The position numbers and the translations under genes are program-made. Shown piece after piece: positions 34,289-41,564 of a DNA stretch of 41,564 nucleotides. The stretch is from assembly GCF_011064615.1 (NCBI RefSeq), contig NZ_JAALJH010000081.1:1-41564 (forward strand). The letters are read 5' to 3'. The stretch comes from Aquisphaera insulae. GTDB lineage: Bacteria; Planctomycetota; Planctomycetia; Isosphaerales; Isosphaeraceae. Within the stretch, counting starts at the first letter, position 1; the number at the start of each line of letters is the position of its first letter. The notes beneath the pieces are model-generated. The model did not search any database and had not been told where the DNA came from. It saw only the letters and a program-made list of their open reading frames with translations.

Positions 34289-37200
34289 TCACGCGGACTG
34301 GCGAGCCGGCGGCACGTCCGAGCCGGCGGCGGGGGTCGTGGTCCGGATCGAGGCGCGAAGGGCCCGCGAGCAGACCCGGGCGGCCTTGGTGGCATCCAGC
34401 CGCCGCTTGAACAGCCGGCTGGCGCGGCGGCCGTGGTCGGCGGCCAGCCCGGGGTCCTTGAGGTATCGCAGCATGGCCGCGGCGAGCGAGACGGTCAGGC
34501 TCCCTCCCCCCTCCTGGTCGGAGAGGATGGCACCGGCCCCCTCGGCCTCGACGGAGATCGAGTCGTCGAGCGGCCCGGCCGCGATGATCGGGATGCCGTA
34601 TCCGAGCGCGAATGCGGCTTCCAGGCGGATCGCCTCCGCCGAGTCGCCCCCCAGCGACAGGAGGACGTCGCAGTCGGCGAGCGCGGCGAGCCGATCCATG
34701 CGACCTCCGCGGAGGACCAGGGCTCGGGACTCGCGGATCACCTCGGGCGGGATCGAGCCGGCGGCCTGATCCGCCACCAGGACGAGGCGAGCCCGGCGAC
34801 CGGACCGGTCCTCGGCCGGGAGGGCGTTGAGGATCTCGGCCGCGACGACGGCGCGGTGCCAGGCCGGATCGGGCGAAGGGGGCCCGACCGTGACGTGGAA
34901 GCGGACGTCCCCGTCGTCCCCCTCGTCCCGTCGGCGAGTCGAACCCGGGAGCCGATCCGCGAGCAACCCCATCGGCAGGGGGATCCGCGGCGGGCGATCG
35001 TCCGACTCGATCCGGTCCGCGCCGCCGGGGCATGCGTCCGGATCGAAGAAGAGGCCGGACGCCGCGGGGCCGTCCCCGGAAGGGAGATCCGGCGCGGAGG
35101 CCGAGTCCTCGGCGCGACCGAACCACGGTATGGCGGCGTTCGCCGCGAGGATACGGGCCAGGCGGCCGGCACCCTCGCCCTGGGCGTGGATCGCGTCGAT
35201 CCGATGGAACTCGACGAGCTCTCCCAGCAGCCGGAGCCTTCGCTCGCCGCTGTCGGCGAGGAGGGCCTGGCCCTCCGCCCAGGCGGACCAGGTGCTCGGG
35301 CCCGGCGTGCCCTCGAGGTAGACGACCCGAGGGTCGATCATCGCCTCCATCCCGGCGTCGATCCGAGACGGGCTCACGTTGCACAGGAAGACCTCGTGCT
35401 CCTCCGCGAGCGCGGCCGCGAGGTGGATGGTCGAGATGTTCCCGGCGGTCGCGGTCATGTCGCCCAGGATGATGAGGACCCGAGGCCGGCCGGCCGGGGA
35501 GTCGGGGCCCTCCAGGAGTCCCCGCAGGCGCTCCAGGGGCAGCCTCACCGCCGCATGATCGCTCAGCCGCGGGGGCTCGAGCCCGAACTCCCTGGCGAGC
35601 GATCCGTACTCCATCATGCTCCGCGCCAGGCTCCCCGCCATCGCGTTCCGGGAGAGCGGGTACATCTCGAAGATCCGCGCCTTCACCTGCAGGGTCTCGG
35701 CGGCATACATGTCGCACCGGACCGCCTGGTGCGTCATGGTCTGCTCGTGGCGGCGATAGAGGTTCATCACGTTGGGCAGGTAGGCGATCTTCCCCGACCG
35801 GATCTGGAGCGCGTAGAAGAGCCAGTCGCCGGCGAAGCGGTAGCGGGAGAGCTCGTCCGCGAAGTCGAGCCGTTCCGGGCGGCGGAAGACGACCGCGCTG
35901 GCGTTGGGCACGGTGTTCTTCTGGCTGAGGGCGAGCTCGACGTCGTCCTCGGCCGTCGCCATGTAGCGGCGGTGCCAGCGGGTCGTCGAGATGTCATCCG
36001 TGTGGGCGAGGAACGTGTCGGCCAGCCGCTGACTTTTCGAATCGATCAGGGCGGACTGACAGTAGGCGAGCTTCACCTCGGGGTCGTAGAACTCCGGCAC
36101 GAGCCGCTCGAGGAAATCGGGCGTGCAGGAATCGTCGGCCTCGGCGATCCAGACGAGGTCACCCGTCGCCATCGAGAGGCCCTTGAGCCACTGGAGGAAC
36201 GGGCTGCCGTTGTTCTCCTCGTTGACGACGATCTGCATCGGGACCGGGGACTCCTCGGCCAGCCGCCGGGCCACCGCGACGCTGTCGTCGGGCGAGGCGT
36301 TGTCGAGGAAGATGATCTCGCAGGGCCGCCGGGACTGGTTGAAGATCCCCCGCAGCCGCTCCTCCAGGTAGGGCGCGTGCCGGTAATTCGGCACGATGAC
36401 GGAGACCTTCAGCGGCGTCTCGACGTGGTAGCCGTAGTCGTCCCGCAGGGTCCGCACGAATCGGCCCATGAACCGGGGCCAGGTGAACTCGCCGCGGATG
36501 ATCTCCCGGCCGCGACGGCCCATGGCGGCGGCGCGCTCCGGGTCGCGGAGGAGTCCCAGGATGGCGTCGGCCATCGCCTCCACGTCGAGATACGGCACGC
36601 AGACCCCGGCGTCCTGAAGCGCCTCCGGGGCACCGCCGGCCCCCTCGAAGGCCACCGCGGCGAGGCCGCTCTCCATGGCCTCGAGGTTCGCGAACGGGCA
36701 AGGATCCTCGCGCGACGTGAGCGCGAAGACGTCCGCCGCCATGAAGTAGGGGACCATGTCGTCGCGGGGGCCGGCGAACAGGAGCCGGCCCGCCGGCAGG
36801 CTTCGCTCGATGTCCTGGATGAGCCAGTCCTGGAAGAACGCGTAGGGTCCGCTGCCGATCCAGAGGAAGCGCGCCTCGGCGGCGGGCTCGCCGGGGGACG
36901 CCTTCTCGAGCACGCGGCGGCAGACGCGCGAGAACAGGTCAGCCCCCTTGCGGAGCTCGACGGTGCCGCAGGCGAGGACGATGGGCGCGCCGTCGGGGAT
37001 CTCCAGCTCCGCCCGGACCCTTCGACGGAAGTCCTTCCGCTGCCACTCCAGGTCGCGGGTCCTCGCCTCCAGTCCGTAACGGAAGGTCATGACCCGTGCC
37101 GGGTCGACCTCGTATTGCTCGACCAGGACCCGGCGGACGGCCTCCGCCGGGACGATGATGCGGCGGCTCCCCGCGGCGATCCGATCGGTGGCGGTGCGGC

Positions 37201-38149
37201 CGCCGAAATACTCGATCGAGAGCTGCAGCTCATGGATCCAGGAGAGGACCGGCACGCCGTGGGCCGCGAAGGCCGCGTGGTATCGGTGCATCACGATCGT
37301 GTTCAGGATCGCCACGCCGGGGCCCGCGTGGTCGCGGAATCGACGCGCCAGCTCGTCCGGTATGGCCTCGGCGGGGATCCCCGCGGCGATGAGGTCGGAG
37401 TGGAACAGGATCGGGGCGACCTCGGCGAACTCCCCCGCCAGCTCTCCCCCGTCCTGCGAGTAGATCCAGCATTCCACCCCGGGGAGCCGGGACAGCTCCC
37501 TGGCCAGTTGCACGAAGCAGGCCGGCGCTCCGGTTCGGGTCGCGGAGTGCGAGCCGAGGAGGACCTTGTAATGGCGGCTCCGGCCGTCGCGCGCATGGGC
37601 GGCGTGGTAGCGCCAGGGGAGGTCCTCGAAGCGATTCAGGACCGGCGGGGGGGGCGGCTCGACGGGCATCGCGGCCACGGGCGGCGTCGCGGCCGCGGGC
37701 GGGTTCGCGGCCCTTCGAATCTTCCGCGCCACTTTCCGGGCGGCCCGGCCCGATGCGACGACCGTGCCGTCGGTCGCGGCCATCTCGAGGAATCTCGAGA
37801 GTGCATGCCAGCAACGGCCCGACAGGTGACCCTCGCGGAATAGCCGGCGACGGAGCACACGCGCCTTCTGAAGGAGGATCGACTCCGGCGCCGGTGGCGG
37901 CGGCGGTGCGGCCGGAGCAATCGACGCGCGGGTCGCTTCGAGGGCCGCGTGCATCCCCTGCAAGGCCGCGGCCTGCCCCCTGCCCGCCTCACCCAGGCGC
38001 GAGTTCTCGAGCCTGAGCTTGAGGATCTCCTCGCGGAGCGCGACGACCGCCGCCTGTTGCAGCACCTGGCCGCCGTCGAGCCCGGGAAGCCGCCGATCCG
38101 AAACGGCGTCGCCGCCCCGGATTCCCTCGGAACTGCCTGCAACATCCAT
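34289..38149 (-). CDS. Multidomain glycosyltransferase, GT4-GT2-GT-B-like
   Basis: This predicted 1286-residue protein begins with a coiled-coil segment (about 25-60) and Pro-rich linkers. A GT4 domain (about 190-560) has KVLLGSHSATRTGAP, GTVELRKGADLF and SREDPCPFANLEAMESG, the E-x7-E nucleotide-sugar site. A GT2 domain (about 578-830) has KVSVIVPNYRHAPYLEERL, FLDNASPDDS and AEADDSCTPDF. A third unit (about 890-1280) looks like a GT-B fold: RVLIILGDMTATAGN and LADCDVLLSLGGDSAEAI, but the acidic donor site is weak, so it may be inactive. ATG at 38149 is chosen with GGAGG 10 nt before it; the frame to 38317 adds 56 residues with no ribosome site. It probably adds several sugars of a surface glycan. 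Confidence 0.88.
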   Translation of the reverse strand: MDVAGSSEGIRGGDAVSDRRLPGLDGGQVLQQAAVVALREEILKLRLENSRLGEAGRGQAAALQGMHAALEATRASIAPAAPPPPPAPESILLQKARVLRRRLFREGHLSGRCWHALSRFLEMAATDGTVVASGRAARKVARKIRRAANPPAAATPPVAAMPVEPPPPPVLNRFEDLPWRYHAAHARDGRSRHYKVLLGSHSATRTGAPACFVQLARELSRLPGVECWIYSQDGGELAGEFAEVAPILFHSDLIAAGIPAEAIPDELARRFRDHAGPGVAILNTIVMHRYHAAFAAHGVPVLSWIHELQLSIEYFGGRTATDRIAAGSRRIIVPAEAVRRVLVEQYEVDPARVMTFRYGLEARTRDLEWQRKDFRRRVRAELEIPDGAPIVLACGTVELRKGADLFSRVCRRVLEKASPGEPAAEARFLWIGSGPYAFFQDWLIQDIERSLPAGRLLFAGPRDDMVPYFMAADVFALTSREDPCPFANLEAMESGLAAVAFEGAGGAPEALQDAGVCVPYLDVEAMADAILGLLRDPERAAAMGRRGREIIRGEFTWPRFMGRFVRTLRDDYGYHVETPLKVSVIVPNYRHAPYLEERLRGIFNQSRRPCEIIFLDNASPDDSVAVARRLAEESPVPMQIVVNEENNGSPFLQWLKGLSMATGDLVWIAEADDSCTPDFLERLVPEFYDPEVKLAYCQSALIDSKSQRLADTFLAHTDDISTTRWHRRYMATAEDDVELALSQKNTVPNASAVVFRRPERLDFADELSRYRFAGDWLFYALQIRSGKIAYLPNVMNLYRRHEQTMTHQAVRCDMYAAETLQVKARIFEMYPLSRNAMAGSLARSMMEYGSLAREFGLEPPRLSDHAAVRLPLERLRGLLEGPDSPAGRPRVLIILGDMTATAGNISTIHLAAALAEEHEVFLCNVSPSRIDAGMEAMIDPRVVYLEGTPGPSTWSAWAEGQALLADSGERRLRLLGELVEFHRIDAIHAQGEGAGRLARILAANAAIPWFGRAEDSASAPDLPSGDGPAASGLFFDPDACPGGADRIESDDRPPRIPLPMGLLADRLPGSTRRRDEGDDGDVRFHVTVGPPSPDPAWHRAVVAAEILNALPAEDRSGRRARLVLVADQAAGSIPPEVIRESRALVLRGGRMDRLAALADCDVLLSLGGDSAEAIRLEAAFALGYGIPIIAAGPLDDSISVEAEGAGAILSDQEGGGSLTVSLAAAMLRYLKDPGLAADHGRRASRLFKRRLDATKAARVCSRALRASIRTTTPAAGSDVPPARQSA

Positions 38150-38310
38150 GTTTAGCGTGCCTCCAATCCGAGCCGCGGGATTCGCCGCGCGATTCGAGTC
38201 CAGGCGGACCGGCGTTGCTCCGTGGCCCCGCGGAGCGCTGGGAAATGGCTCGTGTGCGAGCGAATGCGATGATGGTCCGGGTCGGGATCCTCGACCGTTC
38301 CGCCCGGACT

Positions 38311-38336
38311 TTGACAAGACTGCCCGAGGCTGTCAA
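38311..38336. promoter_or_regulatory. Inverted repeat TTGACA-N14-TGTCAA upstream of trpE
   Basis: TTGACA at 38311-38316 and TGTCAA at 38331-38336 form a perfect 6-bp inverted repeat around 14 bp, between the divergent trpE and glycosyltransferase genes. The left half is also a perfect -35 hexamer for trpE, but no good -10 lies 17 bp away. It could be a promoter half or a repressor site. Confidence 0.35.
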
Positions 38337-38428
38337 TCCGAAGGGCGGGAGGCTTGCCGCATCGCCTTTGGGCTGTTAACGTTCACGAACTGAGGGGATC
38401 CCGGAACGCCTGGCAGAATGCGCCTTTC

Positions 38429-39928
38429 ATGACGTCTCATCGACCAGAATTCGACGACTTCGCCCGCGTAAGTGGCGGTTCGCGGTGTATTCCCGTCTAT
38501 CGGCAGCTCACCGGCGACAGCCTGACACCGGTCTCGGCATTCGGCCGGATCGAGCGATCGGCCCCGTCCTTCCTCTTCGAGAGCGTGATCGGAGGCGAGA
38601 AGGTCGGCCGCTTCAGCTTCCTCGGCACCGAGCCGTTCCTCAGGTTCGAGGCCAGGGGGCGCGAGGTCGCCGTGGAGGACCTGGTCGACCCGCGGTCGTC
38701 CCGCTCGTACAGCTCCGAGGACCCGCTGGCGGACCTCCAGCGGCTCGTGGACCGTTATCACGCCGTCCATCTCCCCGGGCTGCCGCGGTTCGCCGGTGGG
38801 GCCGTCGGCTATGCGGCGTACGACGCGGTCCGGTACACGGAGAACCTGCCGTCGGCACCGAAGGACGACCGCGGACTGCCGGACCTGTCGTTCTCGTTCT
38901 TCGACCGCATGGTCATCTTCGACCACATCCGCAAGACGGTCCTGGTCGTCGCCCAGGCCCACGTCGAGCCCGGCGCGGATCCGAGGGCGGCCTACGACCT
39001 GGCCTGTCGCCGGGTCGACGAGCTGGTGGAGCGGCTTTCCTCGCCGGCCGCGGAGCTGCCGCTCAAGGACCTGGATACCGAGGGGCCGGTCCGGCTCGAA
39101 CCGAGGTCGAACCTCACCCGCGACGGCTACGAGCAGATCGTCCGCCACTGCCAGGAGTACATCAGGGCCGGCGACATCTTCCAGGTGGTCCCCAGCCAGC
39201 GTTTCGAGCTGGAGACCTCGGCCACCCCGTTCAACATCTACCGGGTGCTCCGGGTCGTGAACCCGAGCCCGTTCCTCTTCTATCTCACCTTCGAGGACTT
39301 CTCGCTCATCGGCAGCTCGCCGGAGATCCTCGTCCGGGTCGAGGACGGTGAGGTCACCATCCGGCCCCTCGCCGGCACCCGGCGGCGGGGGAAGGACGAG
39401 CACGAGGACGCGGCCCTCGCCGAGGAACTGCTGGCCGACCCGAAGGAACGGGCCGAGCATATCATGCTGGTCGACCTGGCCCGGAACGACGTAGGGCAGG
39501 TCGCGGATTACAACACGGTCGAGCTCTCCGACGTGATGAGGGTGGAGCGCTACTCGCACGTCATGCACATCACGTCGAACGTCACGGGCAAGCTGCAGGC
39601 CGGCAAGACGGCCTTCGACGCGCTTCGTGCCGGCCTGCCCGCGGGGACCGTCTCCGGCGCGCCCAAGGTCCGCGCCATGGAGATCATCGACGAGGTGGAA
39701 CCGACCCGCCGCGGCCCGTACGCCGGGGCCGTCGGCTACATCGACTTCACGGGCAACATGGACACGTGCATCGCGCTGCGGACCCTCGTCCTGAAGGGGA
39801 AGACGGCCTACATCCAGGCCGGCGCGGGGATCGTCTTCGACAGCCATCCCCCCACCGAATTCGAGGAGACCGTGAGCAAGGCTCGCGTCCTCCTGAAGAC
39901 TATCGAGATCGCCGAATCGCAGCTCTGA
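38429..39928 (+). CDS. trpE: Anthranilate synthase component I
   Basis: This 499-residue enzyme converts chorismate to anthranilate, the first step of tryptophan synthesis, using ammonia from the TrpG amidotransferase. The chorismate-binding half is intact: YEQIVRHCQEYIRAGDIFQV, VRVEDGEVTIRPLAGTRRRG, HIMLVDLARNDVG and SGAPKVRAMEIIDEVEPTRR. The N-terminal TrpE domain (about 20-160) has YRQLTGDSLTPVSAF and SFLFESVIGGEKVGRFSFLG, with residues of the tryptophan feedback site. The full N-terminal domain argues for TrpE over PabB. ATG at 38429 gives the normal length; the frame opens to 38354. No trpG follows; the next gene is convergent. No leader peptide with tandem tryptophan codons was seen. 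Confidence 0.93.
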   Translation: MTSHRPEFDDFARVSGGSRCIPVYRQLTGDSLTPVSAFGRIERSAPSFLFESVIGGEKVGRFSFLGTEPFLRFEARGREVAVEDLVDPRSSRSYSSEDPLADLQRLVDRYHAVHLPGLPRFAGGAVGYAAYDAVRYTENLPSAPKDDRGLPDLSFSFFDRMVIFDHIRKTVLVVAQAHVEPGADPRAAYDLACRRVDELVERLSSPAAELPLKDLDTEGPVRLEPRSNLTRDGYEQIVRHCQEYIRAGDIFQVVPSQRFELETSATPFNIYRVLRVVNPSPFLFYLTFEDFSLIGSSPEILVRVEDGEVTIRPLAGTRRRGKDEHEDAALAEELLADPKERAEHIMLVDLARNDVGQVADYNTVELSDVMRVERYSHVMHITSNVTGKLQAGKTAFDALRAGLPAGTVSGAPKVRAMEIIDEVEPTRRGPYAGAVGYIDFTGNMDTCIALRTLVLKGKTAYIQAGAGIVFDSHPPTEFEETVSKARVLLKTIEIAESQL

Positions 39929-39973
39929 ACGAGGCGGACTCCACGGTCCCGGAGGGCTCTCGACTCGTCCCGA

Positions 39974-40828
39974 TCATCCGCCGAGATGGGGCTCGATCCA
40001 GCGGGAGACGTCCTGGAACACCTGGAGCCGGCCGATCTCGTTGAACGGTTCGTGGAGCATCTTGGGGTAGAGGAGCAGCGTCTTGTCGACCGCGCCGACG
40101 CGGTCGTAGAAATCGCGGGTGGCCAGCGGGCTCACCACCGGATCCTGGCCGCCCACGATCATCAGGAGCGGGTGGCGGAGCTCCGGGGCCCGTTCCATGA
40201 GCATCTCGCCCCCCTCGACCATCCCGAAGAAGAGCTTCGGACTGATGCGGTTGTGCCGCAACGAGTCGGTGCGATACATCTCCTTCATCGCCGGGTCGCG
40301 GGTCATGCTGTCGATCGGGAGGTCGGAGCGGAGGGTGACCCAGGGAGCGACCGAACGGAGCATCTTGCCGAGCCGGAGCTTGGCCGGCGGGACCGGCATG
40401 GCGATCCGGATGAACGGGTTGGAGGCGATCACTCCCGCAAGCGAAGACGACGACTCCAGGGCATAACGGAGCACGACCTGCCCGCCGTTGGAGTGTCCCA
40501 GGACGAACGCGGGAAGGCCCGGCCGTCGGCCCCGCGCCCACTCGACCACGGCCGCCAGGTCGCCGACGAGGTCCTCGTAGCGGCGGACCACGCCGCGACG
40601 CCCGGGACTCATCCCGTGCCCCCGGAAGTCGACGGCCACGAACTCGAGCCCGAGCGGCATCCCGACCGCCTCCGCGATGGGCGCATAGGTCCCGCCGTGC
40701 TCCCCGAGCCCATGGGCCACCACCACGACGCCCCGCGGCGACACCACCGGCCAGGTGCGAACCCGAAGGGCGACCCCATCGCGAGAGACCACGGTATCGT
40801 GGCACGATTCAGACAAGGTTGCAGGCAT
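39974..40828 (-). CDS. Alpha/beta hydrolase, monoacylglycerol lipase-like
   Basis: This 284-residue protein is a serine hydrolase of the Hydrolase_4 (S33-like) group. The oxyanion region reads VVVVAHGLGEHGGTY; the nucleophile is S113 in LGHSNGGQVV; likely triad partners are D229 in IVGGQDPVVS and H259 in PKMLHEPFNE. The lid is the variable segment at about 140-200. Relatives act on monoacylglycerols and lysophospholipids; the substrate here is not known. No signal peptide is visible, so it is likely cytoplasmic. ATG at 40828 directly follows GGGGGGAAGG; a GTG at 40858 would add 10 residues and cannot be ruled out. It converges with trpE at 45 bp and diverges from the receiver gene. Confidence 0.88.
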   Translation of the reverse strand: MPATLSESCHDTVVSRDGVALRVRTWPVVSPRGVVVVAHGLGEHGGTYAPIAEAVGMPLGLEFVAVDFRGHGMSPGRRGVVRRYEDLVGDLAAVVEWARGRRPGLPAFVLGHSNGGQVVLRYALESSSSLAGVIASNPFIRIAMPVPPAKLRLGKMLRSVAPWVTLRSDLPIDSMTRDPAMKEMYRTDSLRHNRISPKLFFGMVEGGEMLMERAPELRHPLLMIVGGQDPVVSPLATRDFYDRVGAVDKTLLLYPKMLHEPFNEIGRLQVFQDVSRWIEPHLGG

Positions 40829-40997
40829 CCTTCCCCCCGCCTGGCTCGGACCGTTCACAAGACCTATCCGGATCTCCCCTCTCCGGCTCCGGGCGCAATC
40901 TAGCGACGGTCCCGCCGGTCGGCGAGGTCAGTTCGGCAACGATCAGGACATTTTCCACCCCCCGGGGGGGCCGACCGGTTGACGATGCGGACAAAAT

Positions 40998-41012
40998 CCG
41001 TTGAATTAACGG
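40998..41012. promoter_or_regulatory. Inverted repeat CCGTT-N5-AACGG
   Basis: A short inverted repeat CCGTT / AACGG lies in the divergent region between the hydrolase and the receiver gene. Its place 80 bp before the receiver start suits a regulator site, but the repeat is short. Confidence 0.25.
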
Positions 41013-41090
41013 GTAGATCAATTGCTGCATGATTCCAGTCGTCTCGCGCAACCTTCTTGAAAGACTCGCTGCGTCATGAAGGAGCATGCA

Positions 41091-41489
41091 TTGACTTCAG
41101 ACCCAGCCCGATCGACGAGCGGAGAGGCGGGGAACCCTCGCGTCCTGATCGTTGATGACAACCGCGACCTGGCCCTGAGTCTGGCGCGGCTGCTCCAGCT
41201 CATGGGCTACGAGGTCCACACGGTCTTCGACGGCCATGATGGGCTGCGGGCCGCGCGGGCGATTGCTCCCCACGCCATCCTGCTGGATATCGGCCTCCCC
41301 AACATGGACGGCTACCAGGTGGCCCGGGCCCTTCGGGAAGAAGGGTTCGACGAGACCATGATCATCGCGGTCTCGGGCTACGGGCAGGAGGAGGATCGCC
41401 AGCGGTCGCGGCAGGCGGGCATGGATCATCACGTCACCAAGCCGGTCGACGTGAAGACGATCGCGTCCCTCATCGGCAAGCCGGAGTGA
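41091..41489 (+). CDS. Stand-alone response-regulator receiver protein
   Basis: This 132-residue protein is a single CheY-like receiver domain after a short polar N terminus. The phosphorylation site is complete: acidic pair D22-D23 in VLIVDDNRD, phospho-acceptor D66 in ILLDIGLPNMDG, the conserved serine in IIAVSGYG (S95) and K117 in HHVTKPVD. It should receive phosphate from a histidine kinase or hybrid kinase encoded elsewhere; there is no output domain, so it acts by protein contact or as a phosphate relay. I start at TTG 41091 because AAGGAG at 41079-41084 lies 6 nt upstream; ATG 41076 is in frame but its own upstream has no ribosome site and the motif lies inside it. No kinase is adjacent in the window. 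Confidence 0.87.
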   Translation: MTSDPARSTSGEAGNPRVLIVDDNRDLALSLARLLQLMGYEVHTVFDGHDGLRAARAIAPHAILLDIGLPNMDGYQVARALREEGFDETMIIAVSGYGQEEDRQRSRQAGMDHHVTKPVDVKTIASLIGKPE

Positions 41490-41564
41490 GGCGACGTCCC
41501 GGGGGTATTACCTCGGCAAGGAAGAAGCTCACCGTAATAGGGTTCTTACCGCCGACAGGGAAGC

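Noticed and set aside
34433..37843. A 1136-codon open frame on the plus strand within the GT4-GT2 gene
   Set aside because: Composition typical of antisense to a GC-rich gene, no domains; the minus strand shows clear GT4 and GT2 motifs.
41506..41539. TATTAC...GTAATA inverted repeat after the receiver gene
   Set aside because: Only 6 bp of pairing around a 22-bp loop, with no T-run; too weak to call a terminator.

Overview
The window is a high-GC (roughly 65-70% by eye) bacterial chromosome segment. The GC-rich third codon positions, the large surface-glycan proteins, a stand-alone leucyl/arginyl-tRNA-protein transferase and the two-membrane efflux machinery suggest a Planctomycetota member of the Isosphaeraceae type (Singulisphaera/Aquisphaera/Paludisphaera-like). 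That placement is inference; no rRNA or other marker gene is present. No tRNA, rRNA, CRISPR array, prophage or complete insertion sequence was seen. Most long antisense reading frames are composition shadows.

Layout. 340-2155: a DinB/DUF1572 protein and a secreted two-domain rhodanese, separated by a gap that may hold a short membrane-protein remnant. 2373-9712: a five-gene plus-strand unit with a PadR regulator, a lipid-anchored monoheme cytochrome-like protein, an RND pump, its lipoprotein adaptor and a TolC-type outer-membrane channel. 9713-12663: two different DUF1016/YhcG-type PD-(D/E)XK proteins that converge on a four-copy 20-bp tandem repeat; the second carries an in-frame duplicated palindrome. 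12712-15526: a minus-strand unit of LarA-like/DUF2088 protein, HAD phosphatase (ATGA overlap) and Nudix hydrolase. 15793-16441: two small proteins, one a MazG-type pyrophosphohydrolase. 16553-20862: a large membrane-anchored periplasmic protein, an ABC ATPase and a cation diffusion facilitator. 21085-26415: miaB, a SUKH/SMI1-like gene and glnE, closely packed. 26417-38149: a surface-glycan region with bpt, a methyltransferase carrying a long heptad coiled coil, a four-domain GT2 protein, a second methyltransferase and a GT4-GT2-GT protein, with a strong bidirectional hairpin terminator between the last two. 38429-41489: trpE, an alpha/beta hydrolase and a stand-alone receiver-domain protein.

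The most interesting candidate system is the glycan region. One polypeptide appears to hold four glycosyltransferase modules, and the next gene on the same strand is a methyltransferase fused to a roughly 130-residue coiled coil. This resembles in outline the WbdA/WbdD polymerase-plus-terminator/ruler pairing of E. coli O9a, but with unrelated GT2 modules, so a chain-terminating molecular ruler is a testable hypothesis. The second candidate is the pair of convergent DUF1016 nucleases with repeat DNA between and inside them.

Several starts were moved from the longest frame to internal GTG or TTG codons because a clear Shine-Dalgarno sequence precedes the internal codon (DUF1016 copy 1, the four-domain glycosyltransferase, the receiver protein).
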